This document shows positions 36,601 to 51,600 of a stretch of 64,000 nucleotides of DNA, piece by piece. The stretch comes from Orthonyx spaldingii (taxonomy: Eukaryota > Chordata > Aves > Passeriformes > Orthonychidae), in NCBI GenBank assembly GCA_013397795.1, contig VZTJ01000300.1, positions 2,251,425 through 2,315,424 on the forward strand. The letters are read 5' to 3'. The position numbers and the translations under genes were made by a program. Numbering within the stretch: the first letter of the stretch is position 1; each line of letters opens with the position of its first letter. The notes beneath the pieces are model-generated. The model worked only from the letters and a program-made list of their open reading frames with translations. It did not search any database and was not told the origin of the DNA.

Positions 36601-39600
36601 TATTACTGGTAAGGCAAATGAAATGGAATTGTTCTTACAAGTAACTGAGCCACTGCCAGCTTCTATGTTCAACTCAGTCTGTATCTGAATATAACACTTG
36701 GTAACAGAAATTACTGTCATTAAGGGCTTGAAGTTCCAAGCACATTTCAGAAGCAGTTGGGCAAGATTTCACATGTGTGACTGATGGCCTGTATGGCAGT
36801 CTCTGCACTATATCACTATATGCAAAGCCCTTAGAATTCAGACACAACATTTATTTACCTGCAGTGAACAATCACTGGGGCATTCTTCTCCTCTGCAGTC
36901 TGCATGGCCTCTTCCACTTCCAGTACTAGCTGTAACAGAGGAGGAGCCTGGTCTGGTGTCTTCTGGTCTGGCCAAGATGTGTACCAGTAATGTTTCAGGT
37001 TTCTGACTTCTTCTCCTTTCTGCAATCCAGTTAAGATAAACACCACAAAAGTTTTACAAGAACTTCTCATTGTAAATTGATAATGAAACAGGGCCTTCCA
37101 TTTAAGACTGAGAGGATTAAATCAATCTGCTGGAAAGACAACACAGCTGGGCACACACGGCCCAGGAGACTGCTGGTGAGATCTTTTTGACACAGGTGGT
37201 GAAGGAGCCAACGAGGAGAGGTGACCTTGTATTAAGTACACGGTTGGGCATGTGAAAGTTGGGGGCAGCCTTGGCTGCAGTGACCAAGAGATTGTGGAGG
37301 ATCCTACATGGAAGAAGCAAGGGCAGCAAGTAGGATTACAAACCTGAACTTTGGGAGAGATAACTTTGATTCCTTCAAGGACTTAATTGCAGGAACCCCC
37401 TGAGTCAGGGCTCTAGAAGATGGGGGATCCAAGACAGCTCGTTAATATTCAAGCATCACTTCCTCCAAGCTCAAGTTTGGTGCATCCCTCTGGGTAAGAA
37501 ATCATGCAAAGAGGGCAGGAGCTGTGCATGGATGAGCAATAAGCTTCTGGCAAAATTCAAACACAAGAAGGAAGTTTATGGAATATGGAAGTTTATGGAA
37601 AAAGGAACAGGGCACTTGGGAGGAATATAGGAATGCTGTCGAAGTATGCAGAGATGTGACAAGAAAGGTTAAGGCCCATTTGGAATTAAATCTGGCAAAG
37701 AGATGTCAAGGACAACAAGAAGGGTTTCTTCAGTTGCGTCCGTAGCACAAGGAAGAGCAGGGAAAATGTAGGCCCGTGGCTGAATGAGGTGGGAGCCCTG
37801 GTAGTGGAGGATACAGAGGAGGCAGAGTTATCAAATACCTTCTTTGTTTCAGTCTTCATTGCCAATCCTGGCCCTCAGGAATCCCAGACCCTGAAGGCAA
37901 GAAATTGTGGAGAAAATGACAACTTTCCTTTGCTGGATGAGGATTGGGTCAGAAAGCATTTAGGTAAACCTGACACCCACAAATCCACGGGTCCCAATGG
38001 GATCCAGCCACGAGTGCTGAGGGAGTGGGTAGATGCTACTTGTAAGCCACTCTCCCTTATCTTGGAAAGATCATGAAGAACAGGAGAGGTGCCTGAAGAC
38101 TGAGTAAAAGCCCATGCCACTCCAGTCTTCAAAAAGAAGGCAAGAAGGAGGATCCAGGGGGCTACACACCAGTCAGCCTTAGTTCCATCCCTGGAAAGGT
38201 CATTAAATAGTTCACCCTGGATATCACTGCTGACTATGTAGAGGAAAAGAAGGTTATCTGGAGTATTCAGCATGGATTTACCAAGGGGAAATCATGCTTG
38301 ACCAATCTGAAAGGTTTCTATGATGGCATGACTGGCTGGGTGGGTGAAGGGAGAGAAGGAATATTGTCTACCTTGACTTCAGCAGGGCTTCTGACCCTGT
38401 CTCCCGTAACCTGCTCATGAGGTAAGCTGAGGAAGCATAGGTTAGATGAGTCGGCAGTGAGGTGGATTGACAACTGGCTGAATGGGTTCAGAGGGCTGTG
38501 ATCAGCAGTGAAGAGTCCAGCTGAAGGCCTGCAGACAGTGGCCTTCCCCTGGGATCAGCACTGTTCAATTTACTCATGAATGACCTGGATGAAGGGGCAG
38601 AGTGTACCCTCAGCACATTTTTTGATGATGATACAAAACTAGGAGGAGTGGCTGACACACCAGAAAGCTGTGCTGCCATTCCATGAGACCTGGGCAGGTT
38701 GGAGAGTTGGACATAGAGGAACTGATGCAGTACAACACACACAAGTGCAGGGTCCTGCACCTGGGGAAGAATAACCCCAGGCACCAGCACAGTCTGGGGG
38801 CTGACCAGCTGGAAAGCAGCCTTGTAGAGAAGGACCTGGTGGACAACAAGCTGTCCATGAGTCAGCAGTGCCCTTGTGGCCAAGGAGGCCAATAGTGTCC
38901 CATGGTGCATTAAGAAAAGCAGCATCATCAGGTTGTGAGCGGTGATCCTGCCTCTCTACTCAGCCCTAGAGAAGCCTCACCTGGAGTGCTGTGTCCAATT
39001 CTGGGCTCCCCAGCTCAAGAGAGACAAGGCACTACTGGAGAGGGTCCAGTGGAGGGCCACGAAGATGATTAGGGCACTGGAGCACCTCACTTAGAGGGAG
39101 ATGGGCCTGTTTAGCCTAGAGGAGAAACAACTGAGAGGGGACCTTATCGAAGTCTGTAAGAATCTGAAGGGAAGATGTCAAGAGGATGGGTCAAGACTCT
39201 TTTCAGTAGTGCCCAGCTACAGGACAAGGCCATTGGGCACAAACTGAAACACAGAAAGTTCCATCTGAATATGAGGAAAAATGTTTTTGAGGGTGACAGA
39301 GCACTGGAACAGGCTGCCCAGAGAGGTTGCGGAGTCTCCTTCCTTGAGATATTCAAAACTCATCTGGACACAATCCCATGCAACCTGCTTTAAGGGAACT
39401 TGCTTTAGCACGCAGGTTGGACCAGGTGATCTCCAGTGGTCCTTCCAACCCCAACCATTATGTGAATGCTAAATGGGACAGAAATCCAAATGGGAAGCCA
39501 CACACACAACACAGAAATCTGGACTTCAAATATCATGACTGCACTTCAGTAAACTGTCTTACAAAAAAAAAAAAAACAACAACAAAAAAGTTCTCCCCCC

Positions 39601-42600
39601 CTCAAAGTATTCTGCTCTTTTAGTGCCAAGAGCTGTGTGCAAAACACTCCAGGCAGTCTGTTCCCTCTTGACAGATTCATTCAGCAAAGCCAGAGCTGTG
39701 CTTGTGACATAATTGCTTTCATAATGCATTTGACAGACAGAGAGCCAGGAGCCATATCTCTGTCTCTGATAGCTAGATAAATAGATGAAGGAGAGAGATG
39801 GGAGCTTATTTTTCTATTTCTTCTGACAGACAGACTTATATCGGTCTCCTGTCAATTCTCCTCTTCTCTTAGACATGGTGAGAAATTCAGAGGCAGTATG
39901 GAAGGTGGGGATTGTATTTAGCTGCAGTCCAGTTCTTGAGAGACACAAATTCTGATTCTCTGTCTCAGCATAGTTATGAATATAGCAAATGTGCTTTTTC
40001 CTTTTTGGAGTGCCAAGCAGCACTGCGAGCTTCTGATTCTGTGTGTTCGACGTGATACCCTTCTGTCTGATTTCTAAAGGTGCAAAATAGTAACATGGCA
40101 CTCAGGGAACTGGCCTTACCCTTGCAGCCATTACAAAAGCCAGCTGGCACAGGGCAAAGGAAATGTTTTCAAAAGGTCCAAGAACAGAAGTGTTAGCTTC
40201 CACAACTCTCCCTTCAACACATGGCTGGCTGAGTTGAAGAGAGGGAGAAAAAAAAAAAAAAAGACAAATTTTGCTCTTTGTAAAGAATAAGGCACAAGAA
40301 TTTGAAAATAGTTTCTGTCATCTATACTCCCAACTCCCTCCCTATACCTGTCAGTCACTGGATGCTAAGAGTGCTCTGTGGTTGTGCCATTTTGCATCCT
40401 TCTCCTTGTATGACAGAGCTTTTGCACAGCTTCACAGTGAACTAGATTGGGAAAGTAATCACGTTAAATCTTTTTCCTTTCTTGTGATGGATTACTTTTC
40501 GGATAGATCAATCAGTTTCTCTCTTTGGCTTAGAACACACTCACAAACACTTGTGAGGGCACATGGGAGATGGGACAAGGGTCAGAACAAGAGAGCTGGA
40601 CAGAGGGAGGCTTGGCTTCATTGAGATGCTGTTCCATCTTACACTGGGTTTAAAGCGCTCACTGAAGCATAGCCATAGGATCCTTAAGGCTATGTCTAGC
40701 TCGTTCAGGAAAGGAGAGTCTTACTATCATAGCACAGAGTCTGGCCTTAGGTCATTTACCCTAGTGAGAAAATACTTTCAGAGAGCATAACTAGTTGTCA
40801 TGAACAGCACTAGAACTCACTACAGTAAATCTGATCAACACTGCTCTGAAATGCAGTTGCTTTTGAATATGTGACTAGGTATGAGTCACAGAAGTTATGA
40901 ACACCCAATTCTTAACTCAGTTGTGAAAAATTATAATGAAGATGTTGTCAATAAAACTGAGAGAAAAGTAAAAGTCATCTGAAGAAAAACATGAATCACT
41001 ACCTAAATCATTTAGTTGACAGCAACAGAAAGCAGACAAAGTTCTAATGATGAACTCTGAATGTGTTTCATTCTGTCTATGGTGTTAAAAGTTTTATGCT
41101 TCTGCTTAGAGAAGCCCGACTTCTGTGGTTCTGTACACTTCTGCTTTGACTTGAACAAAATATTCTCTACTGATGGTTCCTTGCGACTGAGAAGACTTGA
41201 GAACAGCTAGGAGGGAGCAAGATTTAACTGATCGTTTGAAGTCTACCATCATGTATTCCGTAGCTGAGATCATGACTCAGTGGCTAGACACTGGCAGCTT
41301 CCTCTGAGAAAGGCAAACAAGCCTTCCCTATAGCCTGAGCTTTTTCTAAATGCCCAAAACTTGCCAAATCTTGTCCTCTGTACTGACAGGAAAATGTCAG
41401 TCTGCTCTGTAAAGCATGCAGTAATCATATATTTCTGATCATTCCTGTTTAAGGGCCAACAGAAGTCAATTCATGGCTTCTCCAGTTTTCACTACCAAGT
41501 CACTTAATATATGCATGGTTCAGAGCTGCTGCTCCACTATTGCTATTAAATGACAAATGTACAGCTCTAAAGAATGGTAACTTAACAAATGGAATCTTTA
41601 CATCAGCTCTAGAACTCAACAGTTCACATCCAGATATTTGGGGGTGGTAGAAAGAGTTGCCCCACTAGTACTGGAAACAAAGCCATTGTCTAACTGAAAA
41701 GCAAAACCAGATGAGCTGCAAGTCTGCAACATGTAAATACTCTTCACTTCCCACTTGTCAGGGAGTGTGATTTTTCTCTTTGCTGCCTTTGCCAAAAGCA
41801 TGAGTGACAGACTTTCTACACTCTGAATCCAGACATGGGATGTCATATGCTGGCTTTCTGCCCATTAGCATATGGCTGAAGAGGCTTGAAACTGGTTGGA
41901 TAAAAGGAGACTTTTTTCAGTTTGGAAAGAAATTGTTGTGTTATACTGAGGTTGGGGTAGATCTGGCAGACGAAAGATGTATGAAGTTTATATAAGCAGA
42001 CTGCTACTAAAACATGTAGTTTGATATTCTAGAACCTAGTAATGAAAAGAGTTGTGAAATAGGACTCTGGTACTTCAAATTAAGTAGTACCTAAGTACTT
42101 AAAAAATTAAACCAGTGCTAAAACTTTCTTTCCACAAGATGACAGAATGGTTACTGGTATATAAAAATACACTTGCAAAGTAAGATGCTCTCTGTGAGCT
42201 GACATTTCATTCTAAATGATCAATGAACTCAGAGGACAAAGGCACAGAATGAGTCACTGGTTTCTTACCCAGTGAACCCCATACTACTACAACTGGCCTG
42301 GTGGCTTTCAGACTGTACACATGCAGCCTAAACCTCTGACTGCTTATTTTCCTGTAGCCTTCGTGATGGTGAGCTAGGCAAAGCTACGATGACTTCAGTA
42401 ATGAAAAGTGGTATTTGTACAGCAGTACACTTTGCAGAAGCTTTCTACACAGCTCTCCCTGAACATCTGCATTTAGAGGTTTAGACATCTAAGCTACTGT
42501 AAGTACATTGGAATTATTTACCTTTAGGGTGATGAGCCTTAAACGGTAATCGTCTGCTTGTATGACTCTGTTAACTGTGATTTCTATTCCTTCATAGGTG

Positions 42601-45600
42601 ACCTGCTCCTCTGGCCAATATTCTGTGCATTTCTGTGTGCAATATAAAACAAATCTAGTTAAGCAGGTATCAAGGGAGGTTCACTTTTTTCTCCTCTGAA
42701 ATTGAATATAGCACATGCATAGATGAATATGAATATTTTTTTTTTCTATAATAAGTACAAGCTTTCACTTACTAAACAGGGACCACATTTCAGCTGATTT
42801 TTGCTGCATCCATAATAGCCTGATTGCTTGATTAAAAATGCACAAATCAAGTAATTACTAACCAATGCTTTTAAATACACACATCCTTATTTATCTTTAT
42901 GCAACTGATGTGCATTTTGAAGGTTCATTAGAGAGGCCGGTGGCAATGTGCTTGTGTTTTTAAATGAATCCTTTCCTTATAATAATGATTAATGTAATAT
43001 ACACTAGTTACCAATATATCTGTGCTGCATATATACTGATGTAGAAATACAAAATACAGCTCTTCTATTTTTTATAAAGGCTCAATGCTCTCTGAATATA
43101 AAATGATCATTTGCATACATTTTTGCACAAAATAACATGACTGAGGATGTTTGGGGAAATAGATTATGTACCGAAATCCACTTAAAATTGTCAATGAGAA
43201 TCTTTCAAAGCTAGGGAACTATAAGGAAGCAATAGCTGTGAGAGGTATTGGACTGCTACATTTGATTTTGCCAAAAACCAGTAAGAGATGCAGCCTGTAC
43301 AACCTGACAATTAGAAACACACAAACTATAGTCCATTTGCAGGTCTACTTTGTGGTAGAGATGAGCCAGTGAAAATCTGCAAGCACTCCTATTCTGGAAT
43401 GAGGGCTAAAAAAGACTATGGGTTTTGTATGCATTTTCTCTAAACTAATCAATGTGCAAAGGCAGAGACAGGCATTTCAAGATCGTGCACAAATTAGTTC
43501 ATGGACAAGGAATGACGTGAATGAGGCAGAGTCTCAGAAAAAGGTTCCCTTGTGGTAATGCAAGAAGTTATTTCATTATCATAGGGGAGTAGGTATCTGC
43601 TATTCAACAAACCTCAGAAAAGACGATGCTTGTAAGATTCCTCTTTTACATAGCTGTATACAATCTCGAAGGAAACAAGTTGAATCATTTTGCTATCCCC
43701 CACCAAACGTTATTCCACTTGAGGAGAAAGACTAACAACAGAAAAGTACCTTGCAAAGTTACTGAGTCAAAATTTTCGTGTGGGAGAATCAGTGTTGTTC
43801 CATCTGCACAGTACATCAGTTAATAACCCACTGGGAGTGTGGCCCACTGTGTCTCTGTAAAGTTATTTATGCAGATTGTGTTTTTTCTTCCACTACTTAT
43901 AAACTGCAGAATCCACTGCAAAAATTGCCGAGAGCACTACCAGCTATCAATACCACAGACATTGCTCTGCTTACAGGAGTGGAGTAAGATTGCCCACTCA
44001 TTTCTGTGGGCTGTCTGTCAGTTCAGATTGGAAGTGACAGAGGGCTGAGGTGCAGAGCTTTTAATACTCACATTAGTGAAGTCATTGCACTGAGGAGGAA
44101 CACAAAGCCTCTCGTACAAGCATCACTGCTGAACAAAACTTTTGGGTTTGAATCTATGTGCTTTGAGTCCTCTTATTCATATATTAATATACCAGTGTTG
44201 CAGATAAACAGAGTGAATATAGAAGATATTTATATGAAAGGACCCTGTATTTATGGCTGAGATTCTTGACACCATTAAATTTTTGACAAAATATATCAGA
44301 AAAGACTCAGCAGCTCTGTTGTGATACACAGGCTGTAGCAAGTTGCAGTTCTATAGTCCATCAGCACTGCAGTGCACTGCTTCCCAAGACTGATAAGAGG
44401 GGTGAAACTCTTGGTCGTTTTGGGTAAGAGGCAATTCAGACATAAAGGTTATTTTGCATTCCTGTTATACAATCTTGCTATGAAAACTGTAGTGGAAGAA
44501 CATATCACCAGATATGTCATTCAGGACCAGTATTTCCTCTGCATCTTCTTTAAACCTCGAAGTCCTCAAAAGCTTCTGGTGCACTGACTGTGTCATGACA
44601 TTTTAATATCTTATGTGCCAAAAACTGGCAACTTTGATTAATGAGCAAGTTATTGCTTCAGTGCTGCTGCTCAGATACAGGCAGATGCAAGTTTCAAACA
44701 TTAGTAAAAACAAAACATTTAGATCAGCAACATACTCTGTGCATGAGCAACGCCTTGACAGGACGTGTCCATGGAGCCAGCTGTAATAACTGACCATTTT
44801 TAACTTGCAAAGTAATTCTGTGTCAAGTCTTCTTCACGTTCATTTTTTTCAATGAAATTCAAGGTTAAATTTATTTACTTTATAACTATGAAAAGCTAAA
44901 GGTTTGTGCACATGCATGATTACGGGCACTAAGCTTCCAGCTAGCAGATTAGCCATTATAACTCTCTCTGTATGCTGGATGTATGCCCATATTCTTTGGC
45001 TTCTAAGCATCTAAAGCCTCTTCTCCAAAGGAAAATCTCTCACCTCAATTACTAATCTGTTCTCAAGGACAAGCCTGACATACACTGCTGCTGCAGCCTA
45101 AGAAACAACATTTAGTTATCTCCACTCAACCTTGCTGCTAGTGGTGAGGGAGGAAGCAGAGCCCAACACATGCCCAGACCACTTTCTCACACTTTGCACT
45201 GCCAGTAAAGGCAAATGTCAGCTCAGCCACCTGTCTGTGAGCTGAAGTCCAGGCCCAAAGTTCTTGCAACTCTGCTACGGGGGAAAGATTTCAGCAGGTA
45301 AATAATGAACAGCTGGAGGGCTGCAGTATTATAAACTGCAAAAAAAACAAAAACAAAAACAAAACAACTTTAAGGGGATTAGCAGAAACGCCACGACAGT
45401 TTAATTTCTGTAAGTAGGTGGCAGATAGAAAATTTCAGCATCTTAATTTCAGTATTTCATAAGCATTCCCTAGACACATTCAGGGAAAGGTCCTCAATAT
45501 CCAAGTCAGTTCTAGTTGTTGATTATCATACAGAAATCAGATACTTCCTCAATGAAGTGTGCATATGGACACCAAATCATAATAAATGCAAGAGAAAATA

Positions 45601-48600
45601 GCAACAACTCTACTGATTAAAGATATTCAACCTCAGCAGTTATGGGGTACTACTGCTTTTGATTCCTTTAGAGAGAACTTCAAAGGCTGCCTGCAAATAG
45701 AGCTGGGTTAGGAGAGGTTTCAAGACAGCTGGGAGAGGTAAATGGCAAAACCAACAGTAGAAGAAGTCAGACAGCAAAACAGGACTTAAAAATAAAGTGA
45801 ATTGAAAGAGAAGTCCACATCTTCTCTGAGCCTGAAGAATTTAATGCTGGCTCTGATTGTACAGGCCACTGAACTAACTTCTGTTTGCTGGCTTAGTGTC
45901 TATGCTGAAAGCATCTGCTACCATACAGATAAAAATACAGACTGGATGTAACAGCATTACCTCATTCATCTCTTCTATATTGGTAATCATGACAATGATG
46001 GGAGAGCGCTCCTGCCACACCATTCTCCAGAAGTCAGTGACAGTATTAACTATCGGTCCCTGAGTAGCAATATATACCTTTTCCTCTCCTCCATAGCCCT
46101 GCCAACAAAACAGCAAGAGATCAGTTTTAACAGGGGTGTTGACCAGAACCTTGAAGGTTTGTTCCTTAAAGCAGGGAGCTATCCTGGTTGAACTTCTGAC
46201 TCCGTAGCACCAGCTCTCCTCACTATCTCTCTCCTGCACATGTGTAGATGGAGCGAAGGCACAGCATGGACTCACGTAATTGCAGCAAAGAGTGTCCAAC
46301 AGCCTTGAGGTGACTCTGGCTAGGTCATGAGCCTTATTCAGGCTGATTATCCAGTGCCTTGGTTAGGTCAGCTGACAAGGAATTTGCATCAAGAACTGCT
46401 GAAGTATGTTCCTGTCTGGTCTGAATCTGTACAGGTGCACTTTGAGATTTGGGTTTCAGCTAATGTAAGCAGGAGAGAAGAGCAATCAAATCAGCTAGGA
46501 TGCCTTTAAAATCCAGTGTATGTTGCAATTCTGTTTACATTAACAGTGGCTGGTAGAGGCTGGGCAGACAACCTGGGCTACGGAGCTCTTACCCTGATGT
46601 AGTTAGCATTGATGTAAGAGCTGAGGGGATCGTCCTGATCAGCTGAGGTAAGGCACACTCTGCTGTGAGGATCTGAAAGGTGTAAGGAGATAAGGAATAG
46701 TTTATCAGTTGTGCAGAGGAAAGAGACACACAAGATTATTTTGTAAAGCAAGACATTTACATGCATTCGTGGCCATCATAGCAGATGTCAGTGGCCTTGG
46801 AAAACCCCCGTGTTAAAAAGTTACCATTAAAAATGGGAGAGGATGGTTGGAGTAATTTGCTGCCTTCTGACACTTTCACCCACTCTCTGAAGCCTGCCTT
46901 AATTGGTCCTGTTGCAGAGTCAGTGTCTCAGCACGACTCTGGAAAAGCAGTTTTCTGCTCCAGGAAATTATTTCTCAATCTGTTAGGTCAACAGACTCAT
47001 TCTGGCTTCAAAGGCATGAGAATATTGTTTGTGAAATGACAGCAAACAGCTTTTCTCCCAAAACATAAACATGCATTTCTTGCACCCAGGCAAGCCAGAT
47101 GAAAATAACTCTTTCCCTATTTCATCTTGCAATGAACCGAACTCCAAGATGTGTTATTAACAAATATAATGGTTATAGAGAAATTAAAGAATATTAACAG
47201 TCTCTTGCATTTTATGTCTCTTCAGTACTTGAGTCTCCTTCACTGAGGCTGTTTAGGAAGCATTATTCTTGTTCTAATAAGATGACAAAAGAAAACATTA
47301 TTCCACTTAAGAAGTTCAGTCTAATTCCCACTGAAGTCAACGACTGTTTCGCTGATTTTAAGGGGAACTGGCACAGGCCCACATTCATCCACTTTGACCA
47401 GTGTTACTCAGTTTGTTACCACTGACAAGAAACATTCTCCTGACAGAGGCTTCAGCAAACAGCAATGGTGTATATGACCAAGATAATATTAAAAATAAAC
47501 TATAGATGCCTTTTTCTTAAAAAAATAAAAAAGAGAATATTAAAAACAAACCATAGATACCTTTTTCATAAAAAAAATCAGCTCACTTAGAAGGTAGAAT
47601 AAAATAAAATCTATGCAAAAATTGTGTTTTACCCAATAGCATATTAAGGACTAAGAACACAGTAATTTTTACAGTTCTGCAAACACAGACTCAGCATGAA
47701 ATGCCGTTCTCAGACAGACCAGACTCATGTTTACTGGGATCCTTGGCTTTGAAGCATAATGAGAATGCTTAGCTCTCCTTGCTACCCTTTACTGCCAGCA
47801 CCCAGCCTTGTGAAATGGAGGCAGTGGGGTAAGAGTGAACACTCAGGCCTCTCCTTTCCTCAGCAATATCAAGCCATCCTGTGGCCACAGCTAGGGACAA
47901 AGTTGCTAAAAGTTCATTCATAAAAAATACTCAGATCATAATAAGGCCAGAGTAAGGTTGTTAACCTTTAGACAGATGGTTGGGTAGAAAGCAGTTACCT
48001 GAGATGAAGAGGTCAAAGTGACAACAGTGGCTGCTAGCAGATACCCATATGGCTGAGATGAAGAGATATCGAATTCAGAATATACAGATCACTTAGAAAT
48101 CTGGCATCTTGGGCATCAGAAATCAATATCCACTTTTGCAATCTTCCCGTTCCAGCAAAACCAGTGAATTAATACTCGAATGAATCAGCTCAACCATTAG
48201 CACAGCAACAGTGAAAGGTGGTTAAATGCTTTTACCCTTCTGGTCTGAGGTAGAGTGAAAAGCCATCAAAAGAGTTGCACACACTGGGCTGCAGCTGCTG
48301 GAGTTTTAAGACATTAAAAAATAAATCTTTTGAAACCATTTCCAATCCAGATTCATTGACTGTTAGGTATTGCTGAGGACATTTTTGACTTCTCTGCACT
48401 TATCTTTGCTAACCTGACATTGAACCTTTTAGATTTTGTAAAAGACTAGTGTGGATAGTGGTGCCATCTTCCAACAGCAGCTTAGAGCAAAAAAAAAAAA
48501 GAGGCATGATATCCAATCATTTCACTTTTCAAAGTATCTTAAAGGATGAGAGACGGGAAAATGACACTTGTAAAAATTTGTACGAAAATGTTTCTCAAAA

Positions 48601-51600
48601 CTCCTACTCCTGCCTACAAATAAAACTAGTGTAATAGGAAAGAAGAATAATATTCTATGTCATCGTAATGCCATCAGGCCAGTTCCTAATATTCTCAGTC
48701 TGCATTTGAAAAAACATCAGGAAAATAACATTGCTGGAATTTAGTCTTTCAAAACAAATGTAATCAAAGAGATCACTACGTAACATCTGAATAAACACAC
48801 CAAGTTCTTGGGTACAGCTTTTAAGCAGCACCAAATGATGCAATTCTAATTACTAAAAAACCTACGTTTCCCTGAGGATCAGCAGCATTTTGGTTCTTCA
48901 TGCTCTGTACCTCTTTGGAAATTTGATTTAGGCTTTGAAGCCATGCTGCTGCTCCATAAACATGGCTTTTGACCAATACATTGTGGTGACAGTACACTTT
49001 ATGCATTCTGGAAAGGAAAATGCAAAGCCCTCCAGCACGTGGAATAAACCACCCTGCCTCAGTGACTTGAAAAGCAGAAACTTACTTGGGAGAATTGTTT
49101 TGTAGCGATTCTTACGCACTAAGCCTGGGATATCATATTCTTTTGGATCAACAAAGTTCATTGGAATTTCCTGTTAAAAAAAGAGAAAAACAAAAAACCC
49201 ACGAAAACATAAGAGACAGTAGGTAGTATTACTAGATTCACAGAAGGTATAAAAACCCTAAGCCCATTACGTCCTCCCTGCGAGGGACGCCAAGTGATGC
49301 AGTCAGCTGGGACATATTGTACAGTATTGCTTGAAACTTACCACCAAAGTATGATTGATGTTTCCTTTTACTGTCACTGGCTTTCTTTTCTGAAATCCTT
49401 CATGTGAAAACGCTCCTAGTGACTAATTCATTGAGTAACACGCATGACATGTTCACTCCTAATATTATTAGAACTGAACTGCAAGTGTGGGCACAGGGCA
49501 ATGCAAGAGGTGGCACGCAAGACGCTGCTGCAAAAGGATGGACCTCAGAACCATCCTTTCTGACTCACATTGCTTCCTCTCTGAGGGTGGACGTTAATAA
49601 TTTGCTAGGGACTTGCACCAGCAACGAAGTATGACACACATTGTGACAGGCTGGCGTGCTGACTTGACTCCGTGGAGCTGGGGGAGCATCACTGCTTTGC
49701 TCATTGTGCTGTCAAGCTCCACGGACAAGGAAAGCAAAGGGGTACTCAGGGATTGCCTGCTCTCCTCATTGCTGATGCAGAGCACACACAAAGATGAGCC
49801 AAACTCCATGGGCTGTTTTTGGGTCTTAAGTCATTCATCGCGCTAGCCAAATCTTGGTGAAATCAACAGTACTACTGTCCGAGTAAAAACTCCAAATCTT
49901 GTAAGAATTTTAAGATTTAGCCCTGAAAATATCCTCTCTGACTTTTATTCCAAAATGAAACAGCTGCTTGCTTCATCTGGGACCTGGACTTTGAAAACCA
50001 AGTAGGTTAGACAGAGTGAAAATACATGATGAAGAGCTAGCTGGTGGTAATTGTTTCATAAAAAAAGAACTAGTTTACAATTTTTAATTACAGAAATGAC
50101 ATTTTGATTGCACAGCATTTTGTGCTCTTTCAGTTTTTATTAAAGAATGCAAATAGCTTGGGATGGTTTGGCTGCTGAATGATTCTATGAACACCAGGAA
50201 ACCTAATTCAAAATCTCTCAGAGAAACGAAGCATATTTTTTCCTACTTCTAACATTACTTTCTTTGCTTGAAAGCTACAGAGTAGCTCAGAGACTGATGA
50301 AATTTTATGTGGACTAGTTTAGCAGTCACTTCAGACACCAAGTGAACATTCCCTCCCTAAAAGAGCAATAGATGCTTTTCTTACAAAGAATCAGGGCTTT
50401 GCCTACACAAAAGCTGCTTTCTTTCAACTTGTACAGCACTAAGTGAATCAAGGACCACAGATACCTCATGTTCTGTTTTAAAACACAAGCCCAGTCTACC
50501 CTCTATTCTTGTAAAGTGAAAACAACCCTGAAACTGCACAAGAAGGGAGGACAGCAAGTGATAATCACAGTGTTAGTCTTTCCCTTTCAGACATTTAGAG
50601 GTCATGAAGAAGACAGCCTGAAAGGGCTGTAATGTTGTAAAACATAATCTTTCTCCTGCTCTGCTGAGATCTCATGCTTAAGAGAATATTTGATGTGGCA
50701 GTATTAACTTCAGTAGTTCTTGATCACATGCCCTGCAACACCTCAGCATGAAAAGTCTGTGCCCTGGTTACCTCTCATCTTCAGCAGGAATTTACAGCCC
50801 CAACTAATACACATAATGCAGCCACTGCAGCATTTTGTATACTAATTTTTTTTTTGGTCAGGTATAATAAACATGACAATACCTATCACATGGACACTCA
50901 ACCTATTAGGGAAGAGACTCAGTAGCATGCCAAGGCCAGGACACTCACTACACTGAAATGTATCTGACCTTTATCCTAAATTACCTAGGAATCCAACTTG
51001 CAACTGCTTGCTTATTCCGTATAAGTATATTTTTCCAAAATGAGGCAAAGAATCTTTCTGCCAAAGTATTAGTAGATACAGTGAGCCAAGGAAACGTTTT
51101 CAGCATCCTAAAAGCAACTGACAGAGAAGCTTACAACTAGTAAATCATTTTTGTGCAGAAAAAAGCCCAGTAATAGAAAGTTTCTATAGCTTCTGCTGAA
51201 TGACAGAGCCACGCTGTGTTTCAAGTAACCAGAGAATGAATATTTAGATTTGGAAAGCAGCTCCACATTAAGCATTCATCAGCAAAGACAGTGGATTAGG
51301 AATAATTTCATTCCTAGGGTAACTTCAGGCACATTGCAAGAAGTTATGCCTGTAGCAAATGTGGCTTTTCTTCTGTACTCTAGTGCTTTTTTAAAAAAAG
51401 TAATGTGTCAGGAAAAAAAAAAANNNNNNNNNNNNNNNNNNNNNNNNNNNNNNNNNAAAAAAAAAAGTCTTGTGAAAACAAGGATACGTTGTTTTTGTTG
51501 TTGCCAGAACCAATTCTCTAGTTTTTAAGTGACAATATCACTGAAAGCTTTCAGACATTGTCATTTCAAGGGATGACAAATTTGTGAATTGCATTAAATG

